Made by a program: the position numbers and the translations under genes
The notes under the pieces: model-generated
The model's database searches: none
What the model was told of the DNA's origin: nothing
Seen by the model: the letters and a program-made list of their open reading frames with translations, nothing else
Part shown: positions 45,980-54,893 of the stretch, piece by piece
Numbering within the stretch: position 1 is the first letter of the stretch
Layout: each line of letters begins with the position of its first letter
Source: Variovorax paradoxus
GTDB lineage: Bacteria > Pseudomonadota > Gammaproteobacteria > Burkholderiales > Burkholderiaceae_C
DNA length: 64,000 nucleotides
Direction of reading: 5' to 3'
Assembly: GCF_022009635.1 (NCBI RefSeq)
Contig: NZ_CP091716.1
Span: forward strand, 1,503,001-1,567,000

Positions 45980-46019
45980 TAGACACATAACGGCAACTGC
46001 AAGATTCAAGGAGTTAAAA

Positions 46020-47234
46020 ATGACCATCGAAATGATCGAAGTCGAAGAGTTCAATCAGGGCACGCAGATCAAGGTGATCGGTGTCGGCGGTGGCGGCGGC
46101 AATGCGGTCGCCCACATGATGGAGCGTGGCGTGCAGGGCGTTCAGTTCGTCTGCGCGAACACCGACGCACAGGCGCTGCAGCGCAGCACCGCGCACAAGA
46201 TCATCCAGCTCGGCACCAGCGGCCTGGGCGCCGGCAGCAAGCCCGAGAAGGGCCGTGACGCGGCCGAAGCGGCGGTGGACGACATCCGCGCCGCCATCGA
46301 CGGCGCGCACATGCTGTTCATCACCGCCGGCATGGGCGGCGGCACCGGCACCGGCGCGGCACCCGTGATCGCGCGCGTCGCGAAGGAAATGGGCATCCTG
46401 ACCGTGGGCGTGGTGACCAAGCCCTTCGACTGGGAAGGCGGCCGCCGCATGACCAACGCCGACGCCGGCCTGACCGAACTCGAAGCCAACGTCGACTCGC
46501 TGATCGTGGTGCTCAACGAGAAGCTGCTCGACGTGCTGGGCGAAGACGTCACGCAGGACGAAGCCTTCGCGCAAGCCAACGACGTGCTGAAGAACGCCGT
46601 GGGCGGCATCTCGGAAATCATCAACGAGTACGGCGGCGTGAACGTCGACTTCGAAGACGTGCGCACCGTGATGGGCGAACCCGGCAAGGCCATGATGGGC
46701 ACCGCTGCCGCCGCTGGCCCCGACCGCGCGCGCATCGCCGCCGAACAGGCCGTGGCCTGCCCGCTGCTCGAAGGCATCGACCTCTCGGGTGCCAAGGGCG
46801 TGCTGGTGCTGGTGACGGCATCGAAGGGCTCGCTGAAGCTGAACGAGTCGAAGCTGGCGATGAACACCATCCGCGCCTACGCTTCGCCGGACGCGCACGT
46901 GATCTACGGCGCCGCCTACGACGACAGCCTGGGCGACGAGATGCGCGTGACCGTGGTGGCCACCGGCCTGTCGCGTGCCGACGCCCGCCGCCAGGCGCCG
47001 ACGCTGGAAGTGATCCGCACCGGCACCGACAACATCGGCTTCACCGTGCCCACCCTCGGCGGCACCGGCCATGCGCACAGCAGCGGCGGCAGCCAGCCGA
47101 ACTACGACGGCATGGCCGTGCCCAGCGTGTGGCGCACCAACCGCACGATGGCCGCAGCCAAGGTGGACGCGCTGTCGTCGGGCGGCATGGACGACTTCGA
47201 GATCCCGGCCTTCCTGCGCCGCCAGGCCGACTGA
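46020..47234 (+). CDS. ftsZ: Cell division GTPase FtsZ
   Basis: A 404-residue tubulin homologue. The nucleotide signature GGGTGTG is at residues 106-112, KVIGVGGGGGNAVAHM at the N-terminus, NADAGLTELEANVDSLIVV and the T7 loop region NEYGGVNVDFEDV. A linker of about 60 residues leads to the conserved tail DDFEIPAFLRRQAD that binds FtsA and ZipA-type partners. AAGGAG precedes the ATG at 46020. Confidence 0.97.
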   Translation: MTIEMIEVEEFNQGTQIKVIGVGGGGGNAVAHMMERGVQGVQFVCANTDAQALQRSTAHKIIQLGTSGLGAGSKPEKGRDAAEAAVDDIRAAIDGAHMLFITAGMGGGTGTGAAPVIARVAKEMGILTVGVVTKPFDWEGGRRMTNADAGLTELEANVDSLIVVLNEKLLDVLGEDVTQDEAFAQANDVLKNAVGGISEIINEYGGVNVDFEDVRTVMGEPGKAMMGTAAAAGPDRARIAAEQAVACPLLEGIDLSGAKGVLVLVTASKGSLKLNESKLAMNTIRAYASPDAHVIYGAAYDDSLGDEMRVTVVATGLSRADARRQAPTLEVIRTGTDNIGFTVPTLGGTGHAHSSGGSQPNYDGMAVPSVWRTNRTMAAAKVDALSSGGMDDFEIPAFLRRQAD

Positions 47235-47242
47235 ATTCGGCT

Positions 47243-47448
47243 CGCCCCCAGGCTGCGCGCACTTCGTGTCGCTTCGCCAACCCCCTGCCGGGGCAACACC
47301 TGAGGCCCGGCGGAGCCGGTTCCTCGGTGTTCCGCGAAGCGACTCAGCGAGACGCAGAGGGCACGAGGGTTCGCAAGGGGTACGGGGACGACCTGAAAGG
47401 GACGTCTGCCGGCTCTAGGCGCTGCGCTCACCTCGTGCCCTTTGCGTC
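47243..47448. repeat. Intergenic element with long hairpin and 19-bp inverted repeat between ftsZ and lpxC
   Basis: The 316-bp ftsZ-lpxC gap contains no gene. A hairpin AACACC/GGTGTT with inner GAGG/CCTC and CCGGC/GCCGG spans 47295-47331. Further on, 47351-47369 and 47430-47448 are inverted copies over 19 bp with 17 matches (GACGCAGAGGGCACGAGGG against the reverse complement). The segment resembles a repeated intergenic sequence of this bacterial group rather than unique DNA, and the hairpin could end ftsZ transcription. Confidence 0.5.
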
Positions 47449-47550
47449 CATTTCGGGCCAGTCTGCGGGGATTGCATAGAACCCATGTCTATCGGTGCCA
47501 TAGCGAGGGGCATAGGCCGCCACGCACGTCGCGCGCCTAAAATGCCCGCC

Positions 47551-48474
47551 GTGCTGCAACAACGAACCCTCAAGTCGATCAGCCGCGCCGTGGGCGTGGG
47601 GCTCCATAGCGGCCAACGCGTGGAACTGACCCTGCGACCGGCTCCGGCCGACACGGGCATCGTGTTCCGCCGCGTCGACCTGCCCGAGCCGGTCGAGATC
47701 CGCATGACCGCCGAGGCGGTCACCGACACGCGCCTGGCGTCCACGGTCTCCACCGGCGGCGCCAAGGTGCAGACCGTCGAACACATCATGTCGGCCTGCG
47801 CGGGCCTGGGCATCGACAACCTCTACATCGACATCACGGCCGACGAAGTGCCGATCCTCGACGGATCGGCTTCCTCGTTCGTGTTCCTGCTGCAGAGCGC
47901 GGGCATCGCGCTGCAGAAGGCGCCGCGCCGCTTCATCCGCGTGACCCGCAAGGTCGAGGTGCGCGAAGGCGAGGGCGCCAACGAGAAGTGGGCGAGCCTG
48001 GAGCCGTACCACGGCTTCAAGCTGAGCTTCGAGATCGACTTCGACCATCGCGTCGTCAACTCCACCGGCCAGCGCGTGGAGTTCGACCTGGGCGCGGACT
48101 CGTACAGCCGCGACATCGCGCGCGCGCGCACCTTCGGCTTCACCAAGGAGGTCGAGTACATGCGCAGCAAGGGTCTCGCGCTCGGCGGCGGGCTGGACAA
48201 CGCCATCGTGATGGACGACACCAAGGTGCTGAACGAAGGCGGCCTGCGCTACGACGACGAGTTCGTGAAGCACAAGATCCTCGACGCCATGGGCGACCTG
48301 TACATCATCGGCAAGCCGCTGCTGGCCGCGTACACCGCGTTCCGCTCGGGCCATGCACTCAACAACAAGCTGCTGCGCGAACTGCTCTCGCACAGCGACG
48401 CCTACGAAGTCGTGACCTTCGAAGACGAAAAGCGCGCCCCGCGCGGTTTCGGCGAAGTCGCCCGCGCCTGGTAG
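47551..48474 (+). CDS. lpxC: UDP-3-O-acyl-GlcNAc deacetylase
   Basis: A 307-residue zinc deacetylase, the committed step of lipid A synthesis. It starts at GTG 47551 ([20 protein letters not shown]), the usual family start; ATGs at 47542 and 47485 in frame give unneeded leaders. Zinc ligands lie in TVEHIMSA and in [17 protein letters not shown] at 47538-47543 sits just in front of the start and could be a -10 box of a short-leader promoter. Normal length. Confidence 0.95.
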   Translation: MLQQRTLKSISRAVGVGLHSGQRVELTLRPAPADTGIVFRRVDLPEPVEIRMTAEAVTDTRLASTVSTGGAKVQTVEHIMSACAGLGIDNLYIDITADEVPILDGSASSFVFLLQSAGIALQKAPRRFIRVTRKVEVREGEGANEKWASLEPYHGFKLSFEIDFDHRVVNSTGQRVEFDLGADSYSRDIARARTFGFTKEVEYMRSKGLALGGGLDNAIVMDDTKVLNEGGLRYDDEFVKHKILDAMGDLYIIGKPLLAAYTAFRSGHALNNKLLRELLSHSDAYEVVTFEDEKRAPRGFGEVARAW

Positions 48475-48501
48475 AGCCAGCGCAGGCCGCGTTCCCACCA
48501 C

Positions 48502-48678
48502 ATGCTTCTTTTCCGCTGGGCCATCCTGCTGCTTCTGCTGGTGGCGGGCGCGTCCTTCGCGTTCTATGCGGGCACCGGGCAGGTCAAGTACCGGCGCTTC
48601 GGCTGGATCGTGCTGAAGTGGACGTTGTTGGCGGCGTTCGGGTTCTTCGCCGTGCTCATCGCCGAGCGCCTGGCCTAG
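48502..48678 (+). CDS. Small membrane protein downstream of lpxC
   Basis: A 58-residue reading frame (MLLFRWAILLLLLVAGAS first) with two hydrophobic helices separated by a charged turn (GTGQVKYRRFGW), ending LIAERLA. It begins 27 bp after lpxC on the same strand. The pattern of two helices with a central basic loop and the strong coding bias in third positions support a real gene. I do not know a function; small proteins at this position are common in related genomes, from memory. Confidence 0.7.
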   Translation: MLLFRWAILLLLLVAGASFAFYAGTGQVKYRRFGWIVLKWTLLAAFGFFAVLIAERLA

Positions 48679-48693
48679 TCAAGACTCCCGCAC

Positions 48694-49650
48694 TCAGTCG
48701 GCCAGCGCCTGCAGTGCCTGCACCTGCCGCGCGAGCAGCGGCCCCTTGCGATGGGCCGGCACCAGCAGCATGACCGAATCTCCCAATGCTTTCGGCCGCC
48801 CCCACGGCGCATGCAGCCTGCCCTGTGCAAGCAGCGGTGCGACGAGCCGTTCGCGCCCCATCAGCACGCCTTCGCCGTCGACCGCTGCCTGCAGCGCGAG
48901 GCTGTAGAGCGAGAAGTCCGGCCCTGCGGCCAGCGCATCCGCTTCCGCTGACGTGGTGCCGGGGCGCACGGCCTGAAGCCAGCGTTGCCAGTCGTCGCGC
49001 CAGACGGTGTCGTGCAGGCCGCCGCTGCGCGCCAGCAATTCCATCAAATCGTCGATGCTGCGCGGCCGGCCACTGGGCAAGGGCTGCTGCAGGCGCGGGC
49101 TGCAGACCGGAAGCAGCCGGTCGCGCGCGAGCGCAATCGCCTGCGCGCCGACCGCCGCCTCGATGTGCTCACCGGTCCGCGCGTAGAACAACCCCAGGTC
49201 GAAAGGCTCGCGGCGAAAGTTCGGCGGTTGCTCGAGCGCTGTGACCGACACCTGCACGCCGGGCAGCGCAGCCTTCAATCGCGAGAGCCGCGGCGACAGC
49301 CACAGCTGCGCCACGGCGGGCAGGGCGGCCACCTGCAGCGTGCTTCGGCGAGCGGCCGTCTGGGTCTCGTGGCGCAGCGCCTGCACCGCAAGGCCGAGCT
49401 GGTCGACCGCCGCACTCAGCGCAGGCAAGGCCCGCCGCCCATGCGCGCTCAGGCGTATGCCTTGGCTGTGCCGTTCGAACAGCGCGCCGCCGGCCCAGGT
49501 CTCCAATGCCTTGATCTGCTGCGCGACGGCGGCCGGCGTGACGAACAGCTCTTCCGCTGCTCGCGCAAAGCTGCCGTGGCGCGCGGCTGCTTCGAAGGCA
49601 CGCACGGCGGTGTGCGGGGGCAGGCGGGGGCGGGGCGGTGCGAGCGGCAT
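48694..49650 (-). CDS. LysR-family transcriptional regulator, GcvA-like
   Basis: A 318-residue regulator. The helix-turn-helix is at residues 16-72 (AVRAFEAAARHGSFARAAEELFVTPAAVAQQIKALE), closely GcvA-like, and the effector domain follows from about residue 105. It is divergent from the SHMT-like PLP enzyme (start 49771) across a 120-bp gap that has a perfect 9-bp palindrome, so it likely controls that gene. GcvA relatives often respond to glycine or purines; here that is inference. Confidence 0.88.
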   Translation of the reverse strand: MPLAPPRPRLPPHTAVRAFEAAARHGSFARAAEELFVTPAAVAQQIKALETWAGGALFERHSQGIRLSAHGRRALPALSAAVDQLGLAVQALRHETQTAARRSTLQVAALPAVAQLWLSPRLSRLKAALPGVQVSVTALEQPPNFRREPFDLGLFYARTGEHIEAAVGAQAIALARDRLLPVCSPRLQQPLPSGRPRSIDDLMELLARSGGLHDTVWRDDWQRWLQAVRPGTTSAEADALAAGPDFSLYSLALQAAVDGEGVLMGRERLVAPLLAQGRLHAPWGRPKALGDSVMLLVPAHRKGPLLARQVQALQALAD

Positions 49651-49709
49651 GGTGTGAGAGGCGAGTCAGGCCAAGTTTTTCTAAGGCTCGGGCACAGATT
49701 ATCCGGTTT

Positions 49710-49730
49710 GCCCGTCGCGGTGCGACGGGC
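49710..49730. promoter_or_regulatory. Perfect 9-bp palindrome upstream of the SHMT-like gene
   Basis: GCCCGTCGC at 49710-49718 and GCGACGGGC at 49722-49730 with a 3-nt centre, 40 bp upstream of the ATG at 49771. It could be an operator for the divergent LysR protein or a hairpin in the leader RNA. Confidence 0.4.
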
Positions 49731-49770
49731 GACGATGCGGCCACACACCACTTCCAGCGAGATACGCCGC

Positions 49771-51093
49771 ATGCCCGCCGCCCTGCAACGCCGCCCCTGG
49801 GTTCCCGCCGCCAGCGAAGACCACATGCTTTCCATCGCCGCCGATGCCTCCGCGCGAGACGCGGCGGGCGTCGCCGCCGAGATCGAACGGCTGGTGGCTG
49901 ACAACCACCGCATCCATGATGTCGACGGCCTGAACCTCAACCCGGCGACCAACGTCATGAACCCTGCCGCCGAGGCGCTGCTGTCGCGCGGGCTCGGCTC
50001 GCGCCCTTCGCTCGGCTATCCAGGCGACAAGTACGAGATGGGCCTCGAAGCCATCGAGCGCATCGAAGTCGTTGCCGCGGAACTGGCGGCCGAAGTGTTC
50101 GGCGCGAAGTTCGCCGAGGTGCGCGTGAGCTCCGGCGCGCTGTCGAATCTCTATGTGTTCATGGCCACTTGCCAGCCCGGCGACACCATCATCGCGCCGC
50201 CCGCCACCATCGGCGGCCACGTCACGCATCACGCGGCGGGCGCGGCCGGGCTCTACGGCCTGAAGACCGTGCCGGCGCCGGTCGATGCCGACGGCTACAC
50301 CGTGGATGTGTCCGCGCTCGCCCGGCTGGCGCGCGAGGTGAAACCGAAGCTCATCACCATCGGCGGCAGCCTCAATCTCTTTCCGCACCCCGTGCCCGCC
50401 ATCCGCGAGATTGCCGACAGCGTGGGCGCGAAGCTGCTGTTCGATGCCGCGCACCTGTCGGGCATGGTGGCCGGCAAGGCTTGGCCGCAGCCGCTCGAAG
50501 ACGGCGCGCACGCGATCACCATGAGCACCTACAAGAGCCTTGGCGGACCTGCGGGCGGGCTGATCGTGTCGAACGACGCGGCGCTGATGGAGCGCATCGA
50601 CGCCATCGCCTATCCCGGCCTCACGGCCAATTCGGACGCGGGCCGCACCGCCGCGCTGGCCCGCGGGCTGCTCGACTGGAAGGTGCACGGCAAGGCCTAT
50701 GCGGCGGCGATGCGCGAGACAGCGCAGGCACTGGCACGCGCGCTCGATGCCGAAGGGCTGCCCGTGTTCGCGAAGGCGCGCGGCTTCACGCAGTCGCACC
50801 AGCTGGCGGTCGAGGCCGCGCGCTGGGGTGGCGGGCAGCGCGCCGCGAAGCTGCTCGCGCAAGGCGGCTTGCTGGCGTGCGGCATCGGGCTGCCCATTGC
50901 GCCGGTCGATGGCGACATCAACGGCCTGCGGCTCGGCGTGCCGGAGATCGTGCGCCTCGGCTTCACGGCCGACGACATGCCGCAACTGGCGTCGTGGATC
51001 GCGCGCGCGCTGCGGGGCGACGGCGCCCTGGTGGCGGCCGAGGTGCGCGAGCGCCGCAAGCGCCTGGGCGAGCTGCGCTACATCGTGCGCTGA
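49771..51093 (+). CDS. PLP-dependent SHMT-like enzyme (aldolase or hydroxymethyltransferase)
   Basis: A 440-residue fold-type I PLP enzyme related to serine hydroxymethyltransferase. NHRIHDVDGLNLNPATNVMNP and LGYPGDKYEMG are relatives of SHMT N-terminal motifs; FDAAHLSGMVAG holds the PLP Asp225 and His228, and the Schiff-base Lys is K255 in STYKSLGGPAGG (T-x-x-x-H-K in true SHMT). These changes suggest a side branch such as an alpha-methylserine or threonine-type aldolase rather than the housekeeping GlyA. It converges on ruvC with 1 bp between the stops. An alternative start is ATG 49825. Confidence 0.78.
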   Translation: MPAALQRRPWVPAASEDHMLSIAADASARDAAGVAAEIERLVADNHRIHDVDGLNLNPATNVMNPAAEALLSRGLGSRPSLGYPGDKYEMGLEAIERIEVVAAELAAEVFGAKFAEVRVSSGALSNLYVFMATCQPGDTIIAPPATIGGHVTHHAAGAAGLYGLKTVPAPVDADGYTVDVSALARLAREVKPKLITIGGSLNLFPHPVPAIREIADSVGAKLLFDAAHLSGMVAGKAWPQPLEDGAHAITMSTYKSLGGPAGGLIVSNDAALMERIDAIAYPGLTANSDAGRTAALARGLLDWKVHGKAYAAAMRETAQALARALDAEGLPVFAKARGFTQSHQLAVEAARWGGGQRAAKLLAQGGLLACGIGLPIAPVDGDINGLRLGVPEIVRLGFTADDMPQLASWIARALRGDGALVAAEVRERRKRLGELRYIVR

Positions 51094-51094
51094 A

Positions 51095-51643
51095 TCAGCG
51101 CGAGCGCCCTTGCCGGTAGGTGCCGGCATGCGTCTTCGAAAGCTCGGCCGCCTCCGCGAGCCGCGCCATCGAACGTCCCACCTGCGCGTGCGTGATGGCA
51201 ATGCCCAGTGCGTCGGCCGCGTCGGCGCCAGGCAGGCCCGGCAGGTCGAGCAGGCGCTTGACCATTTCCTGCACCTGCGCCTTGGCGGCCTGCCCGTGCC
51301 CGGCGACCGCCTTCTTCATCTGCAGCGCCGTGTACTCGGCCACCGAGAGATTGCTGTTGACCAGCGAGGTCACGCAGGCGCCGCGCGCCTGCCCCAGCAG
51401 CAGCGTCGACTGCGGGTTGACGTTGACGAAGATGATTTCCACCGCCGACGCATCGGGCTGGTAGCGCGCCGCGATTTCCGCGATGCCGTCGAACAGCACC
51501 TTGAGCCGTGCCGGGAGATTGCCTGTGCCCAGGTGCCGGGTGCTGATGGTGCCGCTGGCCACGTAGCGCAGCGCATGGCCGTCCGCGTCGACCACGCCGA
51601 AGCCGGTGGTCTGCAAGCCGGGGTCGATGCCAAGAATGCGCAT
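51095..51643 (-). CDS. ruvC: Holliday junction resolvase RuvC
   Basis: A 182-residue RNase H-fold endonuclease. [19 protein letters not shown] carries the first catalytic Asp (D7), [22 protein letters not shown] the Glu, and [18 protein letters not shown] the C-terminal acidic pair. The ATG at 51643 is fixed by the family start. RuvA and RuvB are not in the window. Confidence 0.96.
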   Translation of the reverse strand: MRILGIDPGLQTTGFGVVDADGHALRYVASGTISTRHLGTGNLPARLKVLFDGIAEIAARYQPDASAVEIIFVNVNPQSTLLLGQARGACVTSLVNSNLSVAEYTALQMKKAVAGHGQAAKAQVQEMVKRLLDLPGLPGADAADALGIAITHAQVGRSMARLAEAAELSKTHAGTYRQGRSR

Positions 51644-51787
51644 GAATAAGAAAGGTAACGAAAAGGCGCGAGCCGGAAAAAAGGACGTTGAGCGGAACGG
51701 GAAAGCCGCGTGATCGCGGTCAGAATCCGTGCCGATTCGTACAGTCCGCCCCGCATCGCGCGGGGCGCGCCACACAAGGAAGCGAAT

Positions 51788-53872
51788 GTGAATGTAGTCG
51801 AGTCCTCCGCGCAGCAGCAACTGGATGAGGTGCAGGCCCTGATGGCGCGCCCGCGCCAGCCGGCCGAACGCGCCGCCGCGGGCTTTCGCCGCGCTGAACT
51901 GCTCGATGGCACGGGGCGGCGCGACGAGGCGCTGGCCGCCTGCGGGCAGTTGCTTGCGGCCTGCGAAGGCCTGCACGATGCGGGCGTCGTCGTTCCCTGC
52001 TGCCAGGCACTGCGGTTGCAGGCGCATCTGCTGCGGCAGCTGTCGCGCCCGGCCGATGCGCTCGCGGCGCTCGACCGCTTGGTGGCGGCCTATGGCGGAC
52101 ATGCCGAAGCCGAGATTCGCGCGCATGTCGCGCACGCGCTGTTCCAGCGCACCTGGTGGATCGACGAGCCCGCCGCCCGCTGCGAGGCCTGCGATTTCAT
52201 GATCGAGCTGCTCGACGCCCAGCCCGACGCGGCCCTCGATGCATGGCGCGTCGACGCCCGGCTGCTCAAGGCCGAGGTCGAGCACCACCGCGGTCTGCCG
52301 CAGAACGCCCTGGCCACGCTGGAGGCGCTGATCGAGCGCTTCGGCGGCGCGGTCGGCCCCGGCATCGTGCTGCGCGTGGCGCGCGCGCGGCTGGCCAGCG
52401 TGGTCAATCTGCGCGAGCTGGCGCAGCACACGCAGGCGCAGGTGCTGTGCCTGTCGGTGGCCGACGAGATCGAAGCCGCGCTGGCCGATGCCACGCCGGA
52501 GTTGCGCATCGAAGGCGTGCGCGCGCTGGCGCTGTTCTTCGACGGGCTCGGCCCCGAGGAGCATGCGCGCCGCGCGGAGCTGGTCGGCTGGCTGCTCGAA
52601 CGCTATGGCCGCGATGCGTCGGCCCAGGTGCGCCGCATGGCCGCGCTGCGCGCCTACGACTGGGCCGCGGGCCTGCGCGATCACGATGACGCCGGCGCTG
52701 CGCTGGCTGCCTGCGAGCGCCTGCTCGGCACCTTCGCGGGCGACGCGGATGCCGTGGTGCAGCGGAGCTTGGCGAGCGCGCGGCTCAACCAGGGCTACGT
52801 GCTGCTGGAGCGGCTTGGCCGGGCGGACGATGCGCTCGCGGTGTACGAACACCTCATCGCGCGCTTCCAGGACGCGGCAGCGGCGGAGCTGCGCGACATC
52901 CATGCCAAGGCGACGGCCGGGCGCCTTGCCTGTTTGAAGCGCCTGCGCAAGACGATTGCGGTCGATGCGGGTGGCCCGGTGCCGGCGCTGTCGAAGGAGT
53001 TGCGCGACGAGGTGCGTGAGAAGGTCAGGCAGGGACGCAAGCACGGCGACGCAGGTGAAGCAAGCGAGGCCATCGCCCTGTTCGACGAGGTGCTCGCGGC
53101 GCACGCAGCCTCATCGCACCCAGAGTTGCGCCGCCAATGCGCACGGGCGCTGGTGCACAAGGCTTTCTGCCTGATTGCGCTGGAGCGCTTCGAAGAAGCG
53201 ATAGCGGCCGCCGACGCAATGGACGCGCGCCACGGCGCCGATCCCTCGACCGAGACGCAGGAGCAGGTCGCGCTGTGCCTGCAATACAAGAGCACCGCGC
53301 TCGACCGGCTCGGCCGCCGCGACGACGAGTTGCGCGTGCATGACCAGATCGTCGCGCGCTGGGGCGACAGCGACCTGCCCGAGCTGCGCGGGCGCGTGGC
53401 CGGCGCACTGTTCCGCAAGGGCATGGCGCTGCGGCAGGCGAGCCGGCTCGAGTCGGCCATCGCCTGCTACGACGAGGCGATCGCGCGCACGGCCGTTGCC
53501 CGCGAAAGCGCGCTGCAGTTGTGGGCCGCGAAGTCGATGATCAACAAGGCCAAGGTGCTGGAGAAACTCGGCGACCCGGCGGGGCAGGCCAAGGCGTATC
53601 GCGTGCTGATCGCGCGGTTCGGCGATTCGGGCGACGCGGCGTTGAGAGAGCGCGCCGCCAACGCCGGCGAATGGCTGGCCGAGGCCGAAGGCCGGCAGGG
53701 CCGCACCGAGGCGCAGCGCGCGGCGCTCGAGGACACGCTGGCCCGCTTCGGCACCGCCATGTCGTCCGAACAGCGCACGCGCATGACGCGCGAGCTTCAG
53801 GCGTTGAAGGCCAGGGCCTTCGGAAAGATGGCGAAGCAGGCCTTCGGCCGCGTGGTGCGCCGCAAGGCCTGA
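51788..53872 (+). CDS. Tetratricopeptide-type repeat protein
   Basis: A 694-residue soluble protein starting at GTG 51788 (AAGGAAG site at 51776-51782). It is made of at least eight repeats with the look of long TPR units, each ending in a line such as [36 protein letters not shown] or [18 protein letters not shown], with A-x-x-x-G-x-x-L-x-x-L-G-R helices between. No signal peptide or membrane segment. The last 60 residues are basic ([17 protein letters not shown] style). No known partner; probably a scaffold. An in-frame GTG at 51710 would add 26 residues. Confidence 0.75.
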   Translation: MNVVESSAQQQLDEVQALMARPRQPAERAAAGFRRAELLDGTGRRDEALAACGQLLAACEGLHDAGVVVPCCQALRLQAHLLRQLSRPADALAALDRLVAAYGGHAEAEIRAHVAHALFQRTWWIDEPAARCEACDFMIELLDAQPDAALDAWRVDARLLKAEVEHHRGLPQNALATLEALIERFGGAVGPGIVLRVARARLASVVNLRELAQHTQAQVLCLSVADEIEAALADATPELRIEGVRALALFFDGLGPEEHARRAELVGWLLERYGRDASAQVRRMAALRAYDWAAGLRDHDDAGAALAACERLLGTFAGDADAVVQRSLASARLNQGYVLLERLGRADDALAVYEHLIARFQDAAAAELRDIHAKATAGRLACLKRLRKTIAVDAGGPVPALSKELRDEVREKVRQGRKHGDAGEASEAIALFDEVLAAHAASSHPELRRQCARALVHKAFCLIALERFEEAIAAADAMDARHGADPSTETQEQVALCLQYKSTALDRLGRRDDELRVHDQIVARWGDSDLPELRGRVAGALFRKGMALRQASRLESAIACYDEAIARTAVARESALQLWAAKSMINKAKVLEKLGDPAGQAKAYRVLIARFGDSGDAALRERAANAGEWLAEAEGRQGRTEAQRAALEDTLARFGTAMSSEQRTRMTRELQALKARAFGKMAKQAFGRVVRRKA

Positions 53873-53888
53873 GAGGGCTTTCGGCTCT

Positions 53889-54878
53889 TCAGGCGTTGAA
53901 GTACCAGCGGATCGAGTGGAAGAAGATCGGCGCCGCGAAGCACAGCGCGTCGACCCGATCGAGCAGCCCGTTGGCGCCGGTCACGCCCACGCCCTTCTTG
54001 CCCCAGTTGGGAATGCCGCGGTCGCGCTTGAGCGCTTTCATCACCAGGTGGCCCATGGAGCCGGCGATGCACGCGATGACCGATACCGCGAGCGCCTGTC
54101 CGAACTTGAAGGGCGTGATGAACGAGAACAGCGCTCCCACCAGGCTCGCCACCACGATGCCGATGCCCCAGCTGGTCCAGTTGAAGCTGCGGCTCACGTT
54201 GGGCGCGAAGGGCGCGCGCTGGGTGCGGCGCGAGATCAGGTGCTGCACCAGCACCGAGGTCTGCACCACGAACACCAGGAAGAACACGAGGAACGCGCTC
54301 TTGCCTTCGTAGCCGGGAAAGCTCAGCAGCAGCAGCGCCGGCACATGGCTCATGCCGTAGACGCAGACCATGATGCCCCACTGGAGCTTGGCGTTGCGTT
54401 CGAGGAACTGGCTGGGGTCGTTGGCCAGCGCGCTCGTCACCGGAATGGCGAGGAAGACGTAGACCGGGATGAACACGGTGAAAAGGTCGAAGCGCGCGGT
54501 GGCCACGAGCCAGAACTGGATCGGCAGGACCACGAAGAAGGCGAGGATCAGGCTGCGGTGGTCGCCGCGCCGCGTGGGCGAGAGGGTGATGAACTCGCGC
54601 AGCGCGAAGAACGAGATCAGCGCGAACAGCACGGTGGCGACGGTTTCGCCCAGGGCCCAGCCGATCCAGAAGATCACCACCATGAACCAGGTGGTGCCGA
54701 GCAGCGCACGGAAGTGGGCCAGCTCGGCCTGCCAGGCGGCGTCGTGCACGGGGTTGCGGCGTTCCCTGAAGGTGAGGAAGAACGCGGTGGCGCTCACGAT
54801 GGCGAGCAGGCCGAAGACGATGAGAAAGAGTGCCGCGACCTGCTGGGTCGGGGTCAGGTTGCGCAAGAACTGGTTCAT
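53889..54878 (-). CDS. cdsA: Phosphatidate cytidylyltransferase-like protein
   Basis: A 329-residue polytopic protein (about eight helices). The C-terminal signature of CTP_transf_1, GSMGHLVMKALKRDRGIPNW with GVGVTGANGLLDRVDALCF, is complete. It makes CDP-diacylglycerol from phosphatidate. It is 15 bp downstream of the PlsC-like acyltransferase gene, which makes phosphatidate, so the pair forms a pathway operon. It is closer to the YnbB type than to E. coli CdsA, so it may be a second copy in the genome. Confidence 0.85.
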   Translation of the reverse strand: MNQFLRNLTPTQQVAALFLIVFGLLAIVSATAFFLTFRERRNPVHDAAWQAELAHFRALLGTTWFMVVIFWIGWALGETVATVLFALISFFALREFITLSPTRRGDHRSLILAFFVVLPIQFWLVATARFDLFTVFIPVYVFLAIPVTSALANDPSQFLERNAKLQWGIMVCVYGMSHVPALLLLSFPGYEGKSAFLVFFLVFVVQTSVLVQHLISRRTQRAPFAPNVSRSFNWTSWGIGIVVASLVGALFSFITPFKFGQALAVSVIACIAGSMGHLVMKALKRDRGIPNWGKKGVGVTGANGLLDRVDALCFAAPIFFHSIRWYFNA

Positions 54879-54893
54879 TGTCTGGTGCGCGCT

